Source of the DNA: Photorhabdus heterorhabditis
GTDB lineage: Bacteria > Pseudomonadota > Gammaproteobacteria > Enterobacterales > Enterobacteriaceae
DNA length: 64,000 bases
Direction: 5' to 3'
Assembly (NCBI RefSeq): GCF_018448905.1
Contig: NZ_RCWA01000012.1
Coordinates: 1-64,000 of the forward strand
A program made the translations under genes and the position numbers. Below are positions 43,888-53,492 of the stretch, piece after piece; position 1 is the first letter of the stretch; every line of letters begins with the position of its first letter. The notes under the pieces were generated by a model. The model ran no database searches, was not told the DNA's origin, and saw only the letters and a program-made list of their open reading frames with translations.

Positions 43888-45081
43888 TTAGATATTGATG
43901 ATTTGCTGTGCGCCATTACGTTCAATTTTTATTGTCAGTTTACCCATAGGGGTTTCTGACAACTGATTGCGAACATAGGTTATATCTTTAGGAAGGATTT
44001 TCTGACCATTAACCTCTAGCACAATATCACCATTTTTCAAGCCAAATTTCTCAATATCTTTTGGTTCGTTATAAAAGACTTCTATTTTATTATTAAAATA
44101 GCGAACCATAATAGTTCGAAATAGTTTATTATCATAACGAGTAAAATTTTTAGCGTTAAAACAGAGCAACATTTTATTTGGAATAAACAGATAGTCATCA
44201 AAACGTGAGAAGAAATTCAGCCCGAGGCTATATAGATCCTGTTTATTTTCACTGACTCGCAGACGACCCACCGGCAGTTGTTGTAAATAAAAGCCGTCAA
44301 TCAGGTACTCTTTACTACTATCAATCCCGCTGGCGGATGCATATTTTACGTTAATTCCTTCGGAAATCTTATCCTTATGCTCTTTTTTCAGATATTCAAT
44401 AAATTCCTGAGAAGCATAGCTATGACTGGCTCCGGTATCTATATTAAAAATGACATTGGAAACTTGGATTGCAGGGGATCTATTGTAACTGTCACTGTAA
44501 GGTTCACATTGTTGATAATTTAGTACTGAAGGGGCATGTCTCCATACTGTCAGAGTATGATTCAGGTTATTGATCTCCCAGCTTAACTGACGGAAAGTAC
44601 CAATTCCAAGAATGCCATCTATCTTTTGACCAATGGACTGACTGAAGAGACTCATATCAAGACCAATCCAGGGATCGGAGCCAGGCACGGTATAATTACC
44701 GATAGTAATAGCCAGGGGTTGCCATAATGTTAAGTCAGCTTTGTGTAATGTTCCGCTGGTAGTCATCATTCCATCGGACAACATACGATGGAATGTAACC
44801 GGTATTTTTGATTCTGGCGTGATTTGTGTCAGTGTTTTGGCTAGCTTATTATCAATGATGGTGTAACTGGCACCAGTATCTAACCAGAATTGATATTTTT
44901 TCCCGGAGATAGTGACAGGAATAATGAGTGCTGTAGGTTGATGGATATTCAGTTTGGTAGAGAGTACCGGCTTGTTTTCTTCGGTAATAAGGTTTTTTTC
45001 CATATGACTACAACCTGCTATCAGTGTCAGCAGACTTGCAGAGGTAAGTACTCGGCAAGTTATTTTTCCCTGTTTTTTCAT
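43888..45081 (-). CDS. Double-DTG aspartic protease-like lipoprotein with PDZ domain
   Basis: 397 aa starting MKKQGKITCR at 45081, giving a lipoprotein signal with lipobox LIAGC (Cys24). Two retropepsin-type motifs follow: FWLDTGASYTIID (DTG 68-70) and FNIDTGASHSYAS (DTG 215-217). The hydrophobic-Gly segment DGILGIGTF pairs with the first. Residues about 330-397 form a PDZ-like domain (FGLKNGDIVLEVNGQKI). Two DTG halves in one chain resemble a pepsin-like pseudo-dimer built from retropepsin units. Likely a periplasmic, membrane-anchored protease; substrate unknown. An in-frame ATG at 45129 would spoil the signal peptide. Confidence 0.72.
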   Translation of the reverse strand: MKKQGKITCRVLTSASLLTLIAGCSHMEKNLITEENKPVLSTKLNIHQPTALIIPVTISGKKYQFWLDTGASYTIIDNKLAKTLTQITPESKIPVTFHRMLSDGMMTTSGTLHKADLTLWQPLAITIGNYTVPGSDPWIGLDMSLFSQSIGQKIDGILGIGTFRQLSWEINNLNHTLTVWRHAPSVLNYQQCEPYSDSYNRSPAIQVSNVIFNIDTGASHSYASQEFIEYLKKEHKDKISEGINVKYASASGIDSSKEYLIDGFYLQQLPVGRLRVSENKQDLYSLGLNFFSRFDDYLFIPNKMLLCFNAKNFTRYDNKLFRTIMVRYFNNKIEVFYNEPKDIEKFGLKNGDIVLEVNGQKILPKDITYVRNQLSETPMGKLTIKIERNGAQQIINI

Positions 45082-45630
45082 AAGATTAGATTCCTTTTTT
45101 GTTGTGTGGATACCCAATACATGATGCACTCGAAATAAATAGCGTGGCGGTACTACGCAGAATAGTATGTGTCACCAGTACAGGCTAGTTGTATTTAGAG
45201 TACTATTATCCACGTTTGAATAAAACCAAAGTTAAACAATCACACAATTGTATTGATTGACATGAAGTTTTGTCAGTCATGTTTATGACAACGGTACTGT
45301 GGGTTTACGCTATGGTATAACGAAAATGATAGCTATCGATAAAATTGAACGATAGAAATAATTAATAGTTACATTGGTTTGATAATTAATTGAAATAGAT
45401 GTAGCATATAAAAGATAAATTAATCAGTATCTTTGGTTATATAGTGCAGATTAAATATAACTATTTAAAATAAAATCCATGATAAATTATTACTATTTTA
45501 GTCGTCGTAAGGTGATGTTAATAAATAGTTATTGGGTTATTTATATGTGGGAATTATTTTCCTGGCAAATATCAGGGTGATTTTAATATAAGAAAATAAC
45601 ACCTTTGTGTTAAAGGAATATATTGATTTT
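45082..45630. other. AT-rich intergenic region between divergent genes
   Basis: About 550 bases between the aspartic protease-like gene and the glycosyltransferase. No gene, ERIC or hairpin with T-run recognised. It should contain both promoters. Confidence 0.45.
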
Positions 45631-46620
45631 ATGTCTATGTCACTGAAACTTAGCATTGTCGTATCCGTTTATAATGGAGAGCGATTTTTACCACAGTTTT
45701 TTGCTAATTTATCTCGACAAAAGCTGACTGATTTTGAATTAATTTTGGTTGATGATGGTTCAACGGATAATAGTCACCAGATGTTGGCGAAATATGTCAT
45801 AAAATTCCCAAAAGCAGTAATTATCACGCAAAAGAATCAAGGGGTTTCTATCGCCCGCAACACCGGTTTAGCGAAAGCTAGAGGGGATTATGTGGCTTTC
45901 CCTGATATCGATGATGTCATTTGTCCGGGCATGTATAACCGATTGTTGGGGATCGCCCAGACCAATGATCTGGATATTGCCACTTGCAACGGTCATTACG
46001 TTTATGATGATGGTCGGCCAGCCCGAAAGATTTTTCCTTCTGATCGTCTTTCTTCTACTGCGGTGCTGAGTGGGCCAGAATGGTTACAACAAGCACTGAA
46101 TTCACGCAAATTCCTGCATGTAACTTGGTTGAATATTTATAAACGGGCTTTTCTGGCAAAGCATAATTATCAGTTTGAGCCAGGGTTACATCATCAGGAT
46201 ATTCCATGGACAACAGAACTATTATTGACGGCAAACCGTGTGCAATATATTGATGAATCTTTTTATGACTACCTGATTCATTCTTCTTCGGTATCTCATA
46301 CTCCCGCAGATGATCGTATTAAGGTAAGAACTGCACATCACTATATGAAAATCTTGGAGATGCTGAATAATATTAATCAGCGTTATCCACAGCAAGTCAA
46401 GCTGGCGCCAGCGTGTCATTGGCAGATTGCTAAAGAAGGGCTGGGAATTTTGCATACCATTAATGAGATAGAGTCTTCTGTTATAAAGCAGCAAATCGTT
46501 CATGAATTGTTTGAGCGCGGTATTTGGTCAATGATCTGGAAAAATGCTCGCGGGTTTAGATTACATTGGCGTTTGGCACGCCGATATCCGCGGCTTAGGG
46601 CAGCGTTGAAAGCCGTTTAG
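45631..46620 (+). CDS. Family 2 glycosyltransferase
   Basis: 329 aa. GT-A core: LSIVVSVYNGERFLPQFF, ILVDDGSTDNSHQML, GVSIARNTGLAKARGDYVAF and the metal-binding FPDIDD. It transfers a sugar from a nucleotide sugar, probably to a polysaccharide or LPS. It stands alone, not in a surface-sugar cluster. ATG at 45631 follows AAAGGA at some distance; a GTG at 45607 in frame is the alternative. No strong terminator before the convergent Rih gene. Confidence 0.85.
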   Translation: MSMSLKLSIVVSVYNGERFLPQFFANLSRQKLTDFELILVDDGSTDNSHQMLAKYVIKFPKAVIITQKNQGVSIARNTGLAKARGDYVAFPDIDDVICPGMYNRLLGIAQTNDLDIATCNGHYVYDDGRPARKIFPSDRLSSTAVLSGPEWLQQALNSRKFLHVTWLNIYKRAFLAKHNYQFEPGLHHQDIPWTTELLLTANRVQYIDESFYDYLIHSSSVSHTPADDRIKVRTAHHYMKILEMLNNINQRYPQQVKLAPACHWQIAKEGLGILHTINEIESSVIKQQIVHELFERGIWSMIWKNARGFRLHWRLARRYPRLRAALKAV

Positions 46621-46658
46621 GATAAATAACGGCCTTAATTACGATTTAATTTTTCGCT

Positions 46659-47609
46659 TTAGTCGCAGGTATCGTCAATGTTTTTCAATGCATTTATGAT
46701 CAGTTGCCAGAATCTCTGATGATCAAGTTTTACTGCAACTTGGGTGTGGCAATCTTCTGGTGGTGGATAACGGAAATCCGCTACTGTCATACCGACGGTC
46801 AAGGTGCCATTCAGCTCAATATTGACCGGCACTTTCTGCGTGGTCATTACTGTAGGGTCGATTACATAGGCGACAGCGCAAGGATCATGTACTGGAGGGG
46901 AATTAAAGCCACGCCTTTTTTGATAGTTCTTGCCGTAAAAATCCAGCATTTCCATGACAAACCGAGAGGTTTTGTTATTAATACGCGAAATTGCTTCTGT
47001 AACTTCTGGCGTGGCCTGCGCTTGATGTGTCAGATCCAATCCAACCATGGTGAGAGGCCATTTCTCATTGAAAACAATGTGCGCTGCTTCTGGATCAATT
47101 TTGATGTTGAATTCTGCAACTGCACTTCGGTTACCGGTGTGATACCCGCCCCCCATTAATACAACTTCTTTTACCCGTTCGACGATCTGCGGTGCTTTGC
47201 GGACAGCGAGGGCAATATTAGTCAGGGCCCCGGTAGGAACCAGTGTCACTGTTTTTGGAGGATGGGACATGATGGTATCGATGATCAGATCTATCGCATG
47301 GCGAGGATCGAGAGTCCGAGAATGTTTCGGGAGTTTTGGACCATCTAGACCGGAGTCACCGTGAATATCCGGTGCAGTTTGAATGTCGCGTACCAATGGG
47401 CGGTGACAGCCAGCGGCAATGGGGACCCCAGTAATACCGGCAATGTGGGCTATCGCCAGTGTATTACGCGTGACTTTATCCAGTGTCTGATTACCGACAA
47501 CCGTTGTGATTGCTAATAGTTCAATGTCAGGATTGCCATGCGCCAGTAAAATAGCAATGGCGTCGTCATGTCCCGGATCGCAATCAAGAATAATCTTTTT
47601 AGTGGTCAT
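46659..47609 (-). CDS. Ribonucleoside hydrolase (RihA/RihB-like)
   Basis: 316 aa. The Ca2+-binding signature LDCDPGHDDAIAILLAHG is at the N-terminus, with MGGGYHTGNRSAVAEFNIK and PVHDPCAVAYVI further on. It cleaves nucleosides to base and ribose. It is closer to the pyrimidine-preferring RihA/RihB group than RihC by my reading, but not decisive. RBS GGAGC lies before the ATG. Confidence 0.88.
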   Translation of the reverse strand: MTTKKIILDCDPGHDDAIAILLAHGNPDIELLAITTVVGNQTLDKVTRNTLAIAHIAGITGVPIAAGCHRPLVRDIQTAPDIHGDSGLDGPKLPKHSRTLDPRHAIDLIIDTIMSHPPKTVTLVPTGALTNIALAVRKAPQIVERVKEVVLMGGGYHTGNRSAVAEFNIKIDPEAAHIVFNEKWPLTMVGLDLTHQAQATPEVTEAISRINNKTSRFVMEMLDFYGKNYQKRRGFNSPPVHDPCAVAYVIDPTVMTTQKVPVNIELNGTLTVGMTVADFRYPPPEDCHTQVAVKLDHQRFWQLIINALKNIDDTCD

Positions 47610-47837
47610 TTTCGCTCCTTGCAGAGAAAACCATACGAAAAATCAGCATAATTCAGTTAAAACATCTATTCCGTGACGAAATCTTAAATTTGGGTTAGCT
47701 CTCTCATAAATGTTTAATAAAATGTCTGATAATTGTGATTTTATTAACATATAAACAACAATTGAGTTGTATATCCAGTTTGAGTGTGATTCTTATAGTT
47801 TCGCTATGGAATAGGCGGACAGTATCTGCTTCGGATT

Positions 47838-47974
47838 TATACCTGTTATCTTTCAAGTTGCCTCTTTGTTGGCTGCACTCACCCGGTCACATAGTTCTCT
47901 ATGACATAGTTATCTATGCTCCCGGGGATTCGCTCCCTTGCCGTCGCGAGGCATCTTGAAGCCTATTGGGTATA
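47838..47974. repeat. ERIC element 5, 137-bp variant
   Basis: TATACCTGTTATCTTTC to CCTATTGGGTATA. Relative to the 127-bp form it lacks five bases (CTCAC) in the left arm and has a 15-bp duplication in the centre (ACATAGTTCTCTATG 47889-47903, ACATAGTTATCTATG 47904-47918). It ends 32 bp upstream of the LuxR gene. Confidence 0.92.
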
Positions 47975-48006
47975 TTGTTTATCTCTTAATAATTGCGAGG
48001 GCTGGA

Positions 48007-48762
48007 ATGGATATTCATGTGGATAGATTATCAGCAGTGATTGAATCGGTGGCAACCAGTAAATTTTATCCCAATTTACTTACCTGGCTGGAACAATTTA
48101 TTGCCTTTGATAACGCTATTATCTATGCCTTCGAGCAAGGCGTTCCTCCACGTTGCTTGACTAAAGCTGAGAAGAAAAATAGTGATGTGGTAAACCAGCT
48201 TTATCAACAGGGGGCTTATCTGCAAGATCCTTTCTATCAAGCCCTGACAGATGGTGCCGAAACGGATCTGTTTACCCTGCGAGAACTCGCGCCAGTGGGA
48301 TTCTATCATACTGATTACTATCTTAATTTTTATAGTAAGACTGGCTGGCAGGATGAAGCAGGCGTTTTGTTGAAGCTCTCTCCTCAAAGACAACTTGGCC
48401 TATTTTTTGGTAATGAAGATCGGCTATTTTTAATACAAAAACAGCATCAGAAAAACCTGCGAACAGCGCTAGAAATTATCCGCAGTGTAGCGCGATTACA
48501 TGGTGAAATGATGCTGCAAACCCCTGTTGCTGAAATGGTTTGTCTGGATACTCAGATTCGTTATGCCTTGACGCCGAGAGAATGTGAAGTTGTGGAATTA
48601 ATATTGCAAGGTAAAGGTTCCCCACAGATTGCTGAGAAACTTTTTATCAGCACGGGAACTGTGAAAAATCATCGGAAAAATATTTATCAAAAACTGCAAA
48701 TTAGATCACAAGCAGAGCTTTTTAGCCTATTCATGACGTCACCTTCCCGTTATTTTGCCTAA
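48007..48762 (+). CDS. LuxR-family transcription regulator 1
   Basis: 251 aa. The N-terminal 180 residues are an unrecognised sensor domain (DPFYQALTDGAETDLFTLRE); I see no clear autoinducer-binding signature. The C-terminal GerE-type HTH is LTPRECEVVELILQGKGSPQ then IAEKLFISTGTVKNHRKNIY. ATG at 48007 follows GCGAGGG; longer in-frame starts lie inside ERIC 5. It precedes, on the same strand, an oxidase gene that has an operator-like dyad, so it is a good candidate regulator of that unit. Confidence 0.85.
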   Translation: MDIHVDRLSAVIESVATSKFYPNLLTWLEQFIAFDNAIIYAFEQGVPPRCLTKAEKKNSDVVNQLYQQGAYLQDPFYQALTDGAETDLFTLRELAPVGFYHTDYYLNFYSKTGWQDEAGVLLKLSPQRQLGLFFGNEDRLFLIQKQHQKNLRTALEIIRSVARLHGEMMLQTPVAEMVCLDTQIRYALTPRECEVVELILQGKGSPQIAEKLFISTGTVKNHRKNIYQKLQIRSQAELFSLFMTSPSRYFA

Positions 48763-48789
48763 GTCACAAATGTTAATACTGTGTTGCGA

Positions 48790-48807
48790 ATGTCCCTAAA
48801 GGGACAT
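48790..48807 (+). promoter_or_regulatory. 18-bp dyad upstream of the oxidase operon
   Basis: ATGTCCCT-AA-AGGGACAT, an 8+2+8 perfect dyad followed by GGTGATAT, 63 bp before the oxidase ATG. The same design (CCT-WW-AGG centre, then GGT and GATAT) recurs upstream of the permease at 55441-55458. Size and symmetry fit a LuxR/GerE-type operator. Confidence 0.6.
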
Positions 48808-48870
48808 GGTGATATGGCTACGCGCTACAGATAATCCGGTGATTATGTCAGATGCTAATTGGGGTGTCAT

Positions 48871-50175
48871 ATGAACAATGATGTTGATTCATTAACTTAT
48901 TACGCTGCGACCAAAAAATATGATCTTCGCTTTCCGACATTAAGAGAAGATCTAGATGTAGATGTCGTCATTATTGGCGGTGGATTTTCCGGTATCAATA
49001 CTGCGCTGGAACTGGCAGAAAAAGGTATCACTAATATTGCGATCTTGGAAAGTCGTTATCTTGGTTATGGGAGTACAGGTCGTAATGGTGGCCAGGTTAT
49101 GGCGGGTATCGGTCACGATCTGGAAGTGATCAAGCGCTATGTTGGTGATAGAGGGTTGGAAACGATCTTTAAGATCAGCAATCTGGGTGCAGGCATTATT
49201 CGTGATCGTATTGATAAATACAATATTGATGCTGATCTCTGCCGTGGTTATAGCTATCTTGGCATGAATAATAGGCAGGAAAAAACGTTACGTAGTTGGC
49301 TGAAAGATTTTAAGGCGGTTTCTCCTGATGAAGATATTGAGCTTTACACTGGCTCTGATGTCAAAAAGGTGATCGGCTCTGATGCTTATACTTGTGCGCT
49401 GAAGCATATGGGAGCTGGGCATGTTCATTCCCTGAACTTATTGTTAGGTGAGGCAAAAGCCGCGACAGATTTTGGTGTAAAAATCTTTGAGAACAGTCAA
49501 GTACTGAATATTGAATATGGTCCCAGAGTAACAGTTCGTACCGCGATGGGATCGGTTCGTGCGAGTAAAATGCTGTGGGCTTGTAACGCCTTTATGAATA
49601 GTGGCCTTGAACCGTATATTTATAAAAAGGTGGTTAACACTTATGCCTTCCAGTTAATGACGGAAAAATTGCCGGATGATTTGATTGAGAAAATCAGTCC
49701 GATTCGCGGTGCATACAGTGATATTCGTCCGGTGATTGATTATTTCCGTGTGACGAAGGAAAACCGTCTCTTGTTCGGTAGTGCAACTCCTTACATTGAA
49801 CATATCCCATCTGATTTGAAAGCCTGGAACCGCCATTTGATGCTGAAAGCTTTCCCTTATCTGCAAGATGTGAAGGTTGAACTGGCATGGGGAGGACCGT
49901 TGTGTTGTAGCGCAAACTTGTTCCCACAGATTGGCTCTTTGCCGCAGTACAATAATGTGTTCTATGTTCAGGGGTATTCCGGTTTTGGGGTAACGCCGAG
50001 CCATATCGTTTGTAAGGTACTGGCCGAAGGGATGGCCGAAGGATCTGAGCGTTATGACCTGATGAGTTCAATTCCTCATGTGAATATTTTCGGCAAAGAT
50101 AAATTGCGACATTTCATGGTATCTGCTGGCAAGATTTGGCATCAAACGTCAGGGTACTGGAAAGGTCGCCGTTAA
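48871..50175 (+). CDS. FAD-dependent amine/amino acid oxidase (DAO family, PuuB-like)
   Basis: 434 aa. Rossmann motif VVIIGGGFSGINTALELAEK near residue 33, then GYGSTGRNGGQVMAGI, the covalent/close FAD-contact loop seen in PuuB and other DAO oxidases, and a C-terminal GYSGFGVTPSHI. Members oxidise gamma-glutamylputrescine, sarcosine or related secondary amines to an aldehyde. The aldehyde dehydrogenase two genes downstream fits such a product. The ATG at 48871 is preferred to a start at 48859. Confidence 0.85.
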   Translation: MNNDVDSLTYYAATKKYDLRFPTLREDLDVDVVIIGGGFSGINTALELAEKGITNIAILESRYLGYGSTGRNGGQVMAGIGHDLEVIKRYVGDRGLETIFKISNLGAGIIRDRIDKYNIDADLCRGYSYLGMNNRQEKTLRSWLKDFKAVSPDEDIELYTGSDVKKVIGSDAYTCALKHMGAGHVHSLNLLLGEAKAATDFGVKIFENSQVLNIEYGPRVTVRTAMGSVRASKMLWACNAFMNSGLEPYIYKKVVNTYAFQLMTEKLPDDLIEKISPIRGAYSDIRPVIDYFRVTKENRLLFGSATPYIEHIPSDLKAWNRHLMLKAFPYLQDVKVELAWGGPLCCSANLFPQIGSLPQYNNVFYVQGYSGFGVTPSHIVCKVLAEGMAEGSERYDLMSSIPHVNIFGKDKLRHFMVSAGKIWHQTSGYWKGRR

Positions 50176-50239
50176 CTTATTGATATCAATGTTATTCATT
50201 GAGAAATTTATAAATTATTTTATTTGAAACGAGAACATC

Positions 50240-50608
50240 ATGATTAAATCACTTTTATTGAACAAACCACTGCCTGAACTATTGAACATTGGTAGCGTAA
50301 GCAATTTGGGTTCTACCGTGGTGGAAGGCGATCCACAGGCAAGTGTTGCAATGGTATTTGGTGAGCCAACGGATAACCTGACCTGTGGTATTTTCGCCTG
50401 TACTCGTGGCAAGTTCAGTATGGTGTATCCGTTTGATGAGCACGCAACCGTTTCGGAAGGCTCGGTGAAACTGACTGATGTGAAGAGCGGTGAAACCGTC
50501 GAATATCATCCGGGGGATTCCTGGTTTGCTGCGAAGGGAACTGAAGTGTTGTGGGAAGTGACCACTGACCGTTTTGTGAAGCATTATCTGGCTTGTATTG
50601 AAGGTTAA
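50240..50608 (+). CDS. Cupin protein of the DUF861/EutQ-like group
   Basis: 122 aa. A single small cupin: FACTRGKFSMVYPFDEHATV, EGSVKLTDVKSGETVEYHPG, DSWFAAKGTEVLWEV. DUF861 cupins accompany amine oxidase and aldehyde dehydrogenase genes in several catabolic operons; their role is unclear. Metal His residues are few, so it may not be an enzyme. Confidence 0.8.
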   Translation: MIKSLLLNKPLPELLNIGSVSNLGSTVVEGDPQASVAMVFGEPTDNLTCGIFACTRGKFSMVYPFDEHATVSEGSVKLTDVKSGETVEYHPGDSWFAAKGTEVLWEVTTDRFVKHYLACIEG

Positions 50609-50636
50609 AAAGCATCCGTCTGACCAGAGGTAAATG

Positions 50637-52130
50637 ATGAGTGATATCACCCTGTTACAACAAGTTACTACCTTTCTGCAACGCAATCATGGCCATTATA
50701 TTAATGGTCAGTCAGTACGTGGTCAGGAGAATCAAACGTTTTCTGTGGTGAACCCTGCGGTTGATGAAGTCGTTGCAACCGTGAATCAAGGCGGTGAAAC
50801 AGAAGTGAATGCTGCTATGCAAGCGGCACATACTGCCTTTCATGGTGTATGGGCGCAGACTTCACCTATGGAGCGCGGTTATTGCCTGAATCGCTTGGCA
50901 GATCTGTTACTGGCACATCGGGAAGAATTGGCGCAGCTAGAAAGTCTCTGTTCCGGTAAAACGATCCAATTATCTCGTATGCTGGAAATTGATTCGTCTG
51001 CTCAATTCCTGCGTTATTTTGCCGGATGGTCAAGTAAGATCAGTGGTGAAACCCTGAATGTTTCTTTACCTTCTTTTAAGGGTGAACAATACACGGCATT
51101 TACCCGGCGTGAGCCGATTGGTGTGGTGGTAGGGATTATTCCGTGGAATTTCTCCATCATGATTGCCATCTGGAAAGTGGCAGCTGCACTGACTTGCGGC
51201 TGTACCATTGTACTGAAACCCAGTGAATACACTCCGCTGACGATGCTCAGAGTGGCTGAATTAGCCAAAGAAGCGGGTATTCCTGATGGTGTCATTAATG
51301 TGATTAATGGCTCTGGCTCGGTACTTGGTCCAGCACTGATAGGCCATCCATTGTGTGCCAAAGTGACATTCACCGGGTCTGTGCCAACAGGCATTGCTGT
51401 CGGTAAGTCAGCCATGGAACAGGGATTAACTCGCGCTACGCTGGAGCTGGGTGGTAAGAACGGCGCGGCGTTTTTGGCGGATATGTCTGTTGAAAAGATA
51501 GTCGATGGTGTTCTGGAAGCCGGTTATCTTAATCAGGGGCAGATTTGTGCTGCGGCTGAACGTTTTTACATTCCTGCCAGTCATATGGATGAAGTGTTGA
51601 AATTGTTGTCTGAAAGACTTGCAGCAATGAAAATTGGCTCGCCGCTGGATGAATCAACAGAAATGGGGCCTTTGGCTAATAAAGAGCACTATAACAAGAT
51701 TTTGTCCCTGTTTGAGCAAGCTCGTCAGGAAGGCAGTGAGATTGTGTATGGGGGGCATGCTCTGGCAGGTCCGGGTTTCTTTGTGGCACCAACGGTTATT
51801 CGTGCTAACAGCGCTGACGATTCATTGATGAAGGAAGAGACATTTGGCCCGGTAGGAACTTTCCTCAGCTATAACGATGAGGAAGAGTTGATTGAGTTGA
51901 TGAACAGCACCCCATTTGGTTTGGCTGCGAGTTTGTGGACCAATGATCTGAGCAAGGCTATGCGTATGATCCCGCGTATCGAAGCGGGGACGGTTTGGAT
52001 CAATATGCATACCTTCCTCGATCCTGCATTACCATTTGGTGGCATGAAATCGTCAGGTATTGGCCGTGAATTCGGTAGCGCTTTTATTGAGCACTATACT
52101 GAATTGAAATCAGTGATGGTTCGTTATTGA
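50637..52130 (+). CDS. NAD(P)-dependent aldehyde dehydrogenase
   Basis: 497 aa. Motifs PWNFSIMIAIWKVAAALTCG (cofactor), KPSEYTPLT, FTGSVPTG, LELGGKN (general-base Glu) and NQGQICAAAERFYIP with the catalytic Cys. Most like FeaB/phenylacetaldehyde dehydrogenase in my memory, but substrate assignment is loose. It should oxidise the aldehyde formed by the upstream oxidase. Two adjacent ATGs exist; 50637 has the better spacing (6 nt) from AGAGG. Confidence 0.9.
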   Translation: MSDITLLQQVTTFLQRNHGHYINGQSVRGQENQTFSVVNPAVDEVVATVNQGGETEVNAAMQAAHTAFHGVWAQTSPMERGYCLNRLADLLLAHREELAQLESLCSGKTIQLSRMLEIDSSAQFLRYFAGWSSKISGETLNVSLPSFKGEQYTAFTRREPIGVVVGIIPWNFSIMIAIWKVAAALTCGCTIVLKPSEYTPLTMLRVAELAKEAGIPDGVINVINGSGSVLGPALIGHPLCAKVTFTGSVPTGIAVGKSAMEQGLTRATLELGGKNGAAFLADMSVEKIVDGVLEAGYLNQGQICAAAERFYIPASHMDEVLKLLSERLAAMKIGSPLDESTEMGPLANKEHYNKILSLFEQARQEGSEIVYGGHALAGPGFFVAPTVIRANSADDSLMKEETFGPVGTFLSYNDEEELIELMNSTPFGLAASLWTNDLSKAMRMIPRIEAGTVWINMHTFLDPALPFGGMKSSGIGREFGSAFIEHYTELKSVMVRY

Positions 52131-52244
52131 TTTTGTATCTGAATTAAAGGATGGCCCCTGAGCGGTAAAAGGGGTACTCCTGATTTCTCATTAATCCTTG
52201 TTTATTGCTTTTGATATGTCTCCTTTCCTTACATTTACTAAGAT

Positions 52245-53342
52245 TCAGCCTTTGTGATTGATAACGTAACGAGTGCTACGACCGCCAGCTTCGGTGCTTT
52301 CCAAACAACCTAGTTCAACTAAGTGTGCCAAGTGCCTAGTTGCAGTGGCGCGACTTACCTTTGTTACCTTTTGGTATTGGCTGCTGCTAATGCCCTGTTC
52401 AAAATTGCTGTCCAGCATACGGTTTAGCACCTTCGCTTGCTCTTCGGTAAGTTGGGTCTGATCTATCCGTCGCCAGAATTTAGCTTTTTGCACAACCTGA
52501 TTAATTTCTTTTAGCTTGTTTGCTAAGGTCTCATTCAATATTTTCAGAAACCAAACCAACCAGACAGTAATATTCAAGCCGCCTCGCTGAGTGCTTTCAA
52601 GGATTTCGTAATATGCCTTACGATGATTACAAATACTTACCGACATTGCGTAGAAACGGATTGAGCGGTTTTCCGCTTGAGCAAGTGCAAGGTCTGTCAA
52701 AAATCGGGTAATGCGTCCGTTCCCGTCTTCTAAGGGGTGAATTGTCACAAACCATAAATGAACGATTGCCGCTCTGATGATGGGGTCAAGATGGTTATCT
52801 GTTCGGGATTGATTAAACCATTCTATGAATTGAGTCATTTCAGTGACCATTTTCTCTGGCGGCGGTGCTTCAAGGTGGACAGTTGGCTTATCCAAACGAC
52901 CGGATACTACTTCTATTATCCCTTTGCGTAATTTACCTCCCTGTATCGGATTGAACATGGTATAGCCTTCAGGGAATATCAACTGGTGCCATCTGAGGAT
53001 ACGTTCAAGGGTTAGAGCAGAATCACTATTTTCTATCACATCGAGGGCGACTTCTGTAATGCCATCACTCTTCTCTATTGCTGGATAAGGTTTTTCTTCC
53101 GTAATGCCTAATCTGTTTGCCAATGACGAACGTATCGAAGCCGCATTTAATCTTTCTCCTTCAATTTCGCTTGAATAGAGTATGCTGGATAGAAGGCTAT
53201 CAAGCGTTGCCTGCCTGGCGTCTTCAAAGTCAGATTTGCCTAATAACAATCCTTGGTTAAAATGCACGTCTCGCAGTAATGGCGCAATAATGTCGGCATT
53301 CCAATGGAATTTCGGCCAATTCGGTTGTTCCCATATCCACAT
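52245..53342 (-). CDS. Fic-family protein with DUF4172 N-terminus and HTH tail
   Basis: 365 aa. N-terminal DUF4172 begins WIWEQPNWPKFHWNADI. The inhibitory alpha motif S-x-x-x-E-G is at 57-62 (SSEIEGE). The active-site loop is HPLEDGNGRITR (His202). The C-terminal winged-helix (about 305-365) has SSQYQKVTKVSRATATRHLA. It should transfer AMP to a protein hydroxyl when de-inhibited; the HTH suggests a role in its own regulation. ATG at 53342 behind AAGGAAAAACTT is preferred to the TTG at 53363. It interrupts the catabolic cluster. Confidence 0.9.
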   Translation of the reverse strand: MWIWEQPNWPKFHWNADIIAPLLRDVHFNQGLLLGKSDFEDARQATLDSLLSSILYSSEIEGERLNAASIRSSLANRLGITEEKPYPAIEKSDGITEVALDVIENSDSALTLERILRWHQLIFPEGYTMFNPIQGGKLRKGIIEVVSGRLDKPTVHLEAPPPEKMVTEMTQFIEWFNQSRTDNHLDPIIRAAIVHLWFVTIHPLEDGNGRITRFLTDLALAQAENRSIRFYAMSVSICNHRKAYYEILESTQRGGLNITVWLVWFLKILNETLANKLKEINQVVQKAKFWRRIDQTQLTEEQAKVLNRMLDSNFEQGISSSQYQKVTKVSRATATRHLAHLVELGCLESTEAGGRSTRYVINHKG

Positions 53343-53355
53343 AAGTTTTTCCTTT

Positions 53356-53418
53356 TGAGTCAAATAAGCCTTGTATTCTACTCAACATATGAGTCGAATA
53401 GTAATTTTATTTGACTCA
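53356..53418 (-). promoter_or_regulatory. Repeated TGAGTCAAATA operators at the fic promoter
   Basis: TGAGTCAAATAA (53356-53367), TGAGTCGAATA (53390-53400) and, inverted, TTATTTGACTCA (53407-53418). The outer copies are perfect 12-bp inverted repeats. The innermost copy touches the fic translation start region. They probably bind a regulator, possibly the HTH of the Fic protein. Confidence 0.6.
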
Positions 53419-53492
53419 TTTTGGGCTTTCGCCTTGTATCTTTATTGGTACAGGGAGACGATTTACGGCAATTTTTGCTTTGAGTGAGCAGT

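Noticed and set aside
45101-45140. TACCCAATACATGATGCACT as a further ERIC end
   Set aside because: The match stops after about 12 bases and no core or second arm follows.
46704-47159. 151-codon frame antisense to the nucleoside hydrolase
   Set aside because: Entirely within the Rih gene, with odd Cys/Trp/Arg composition.
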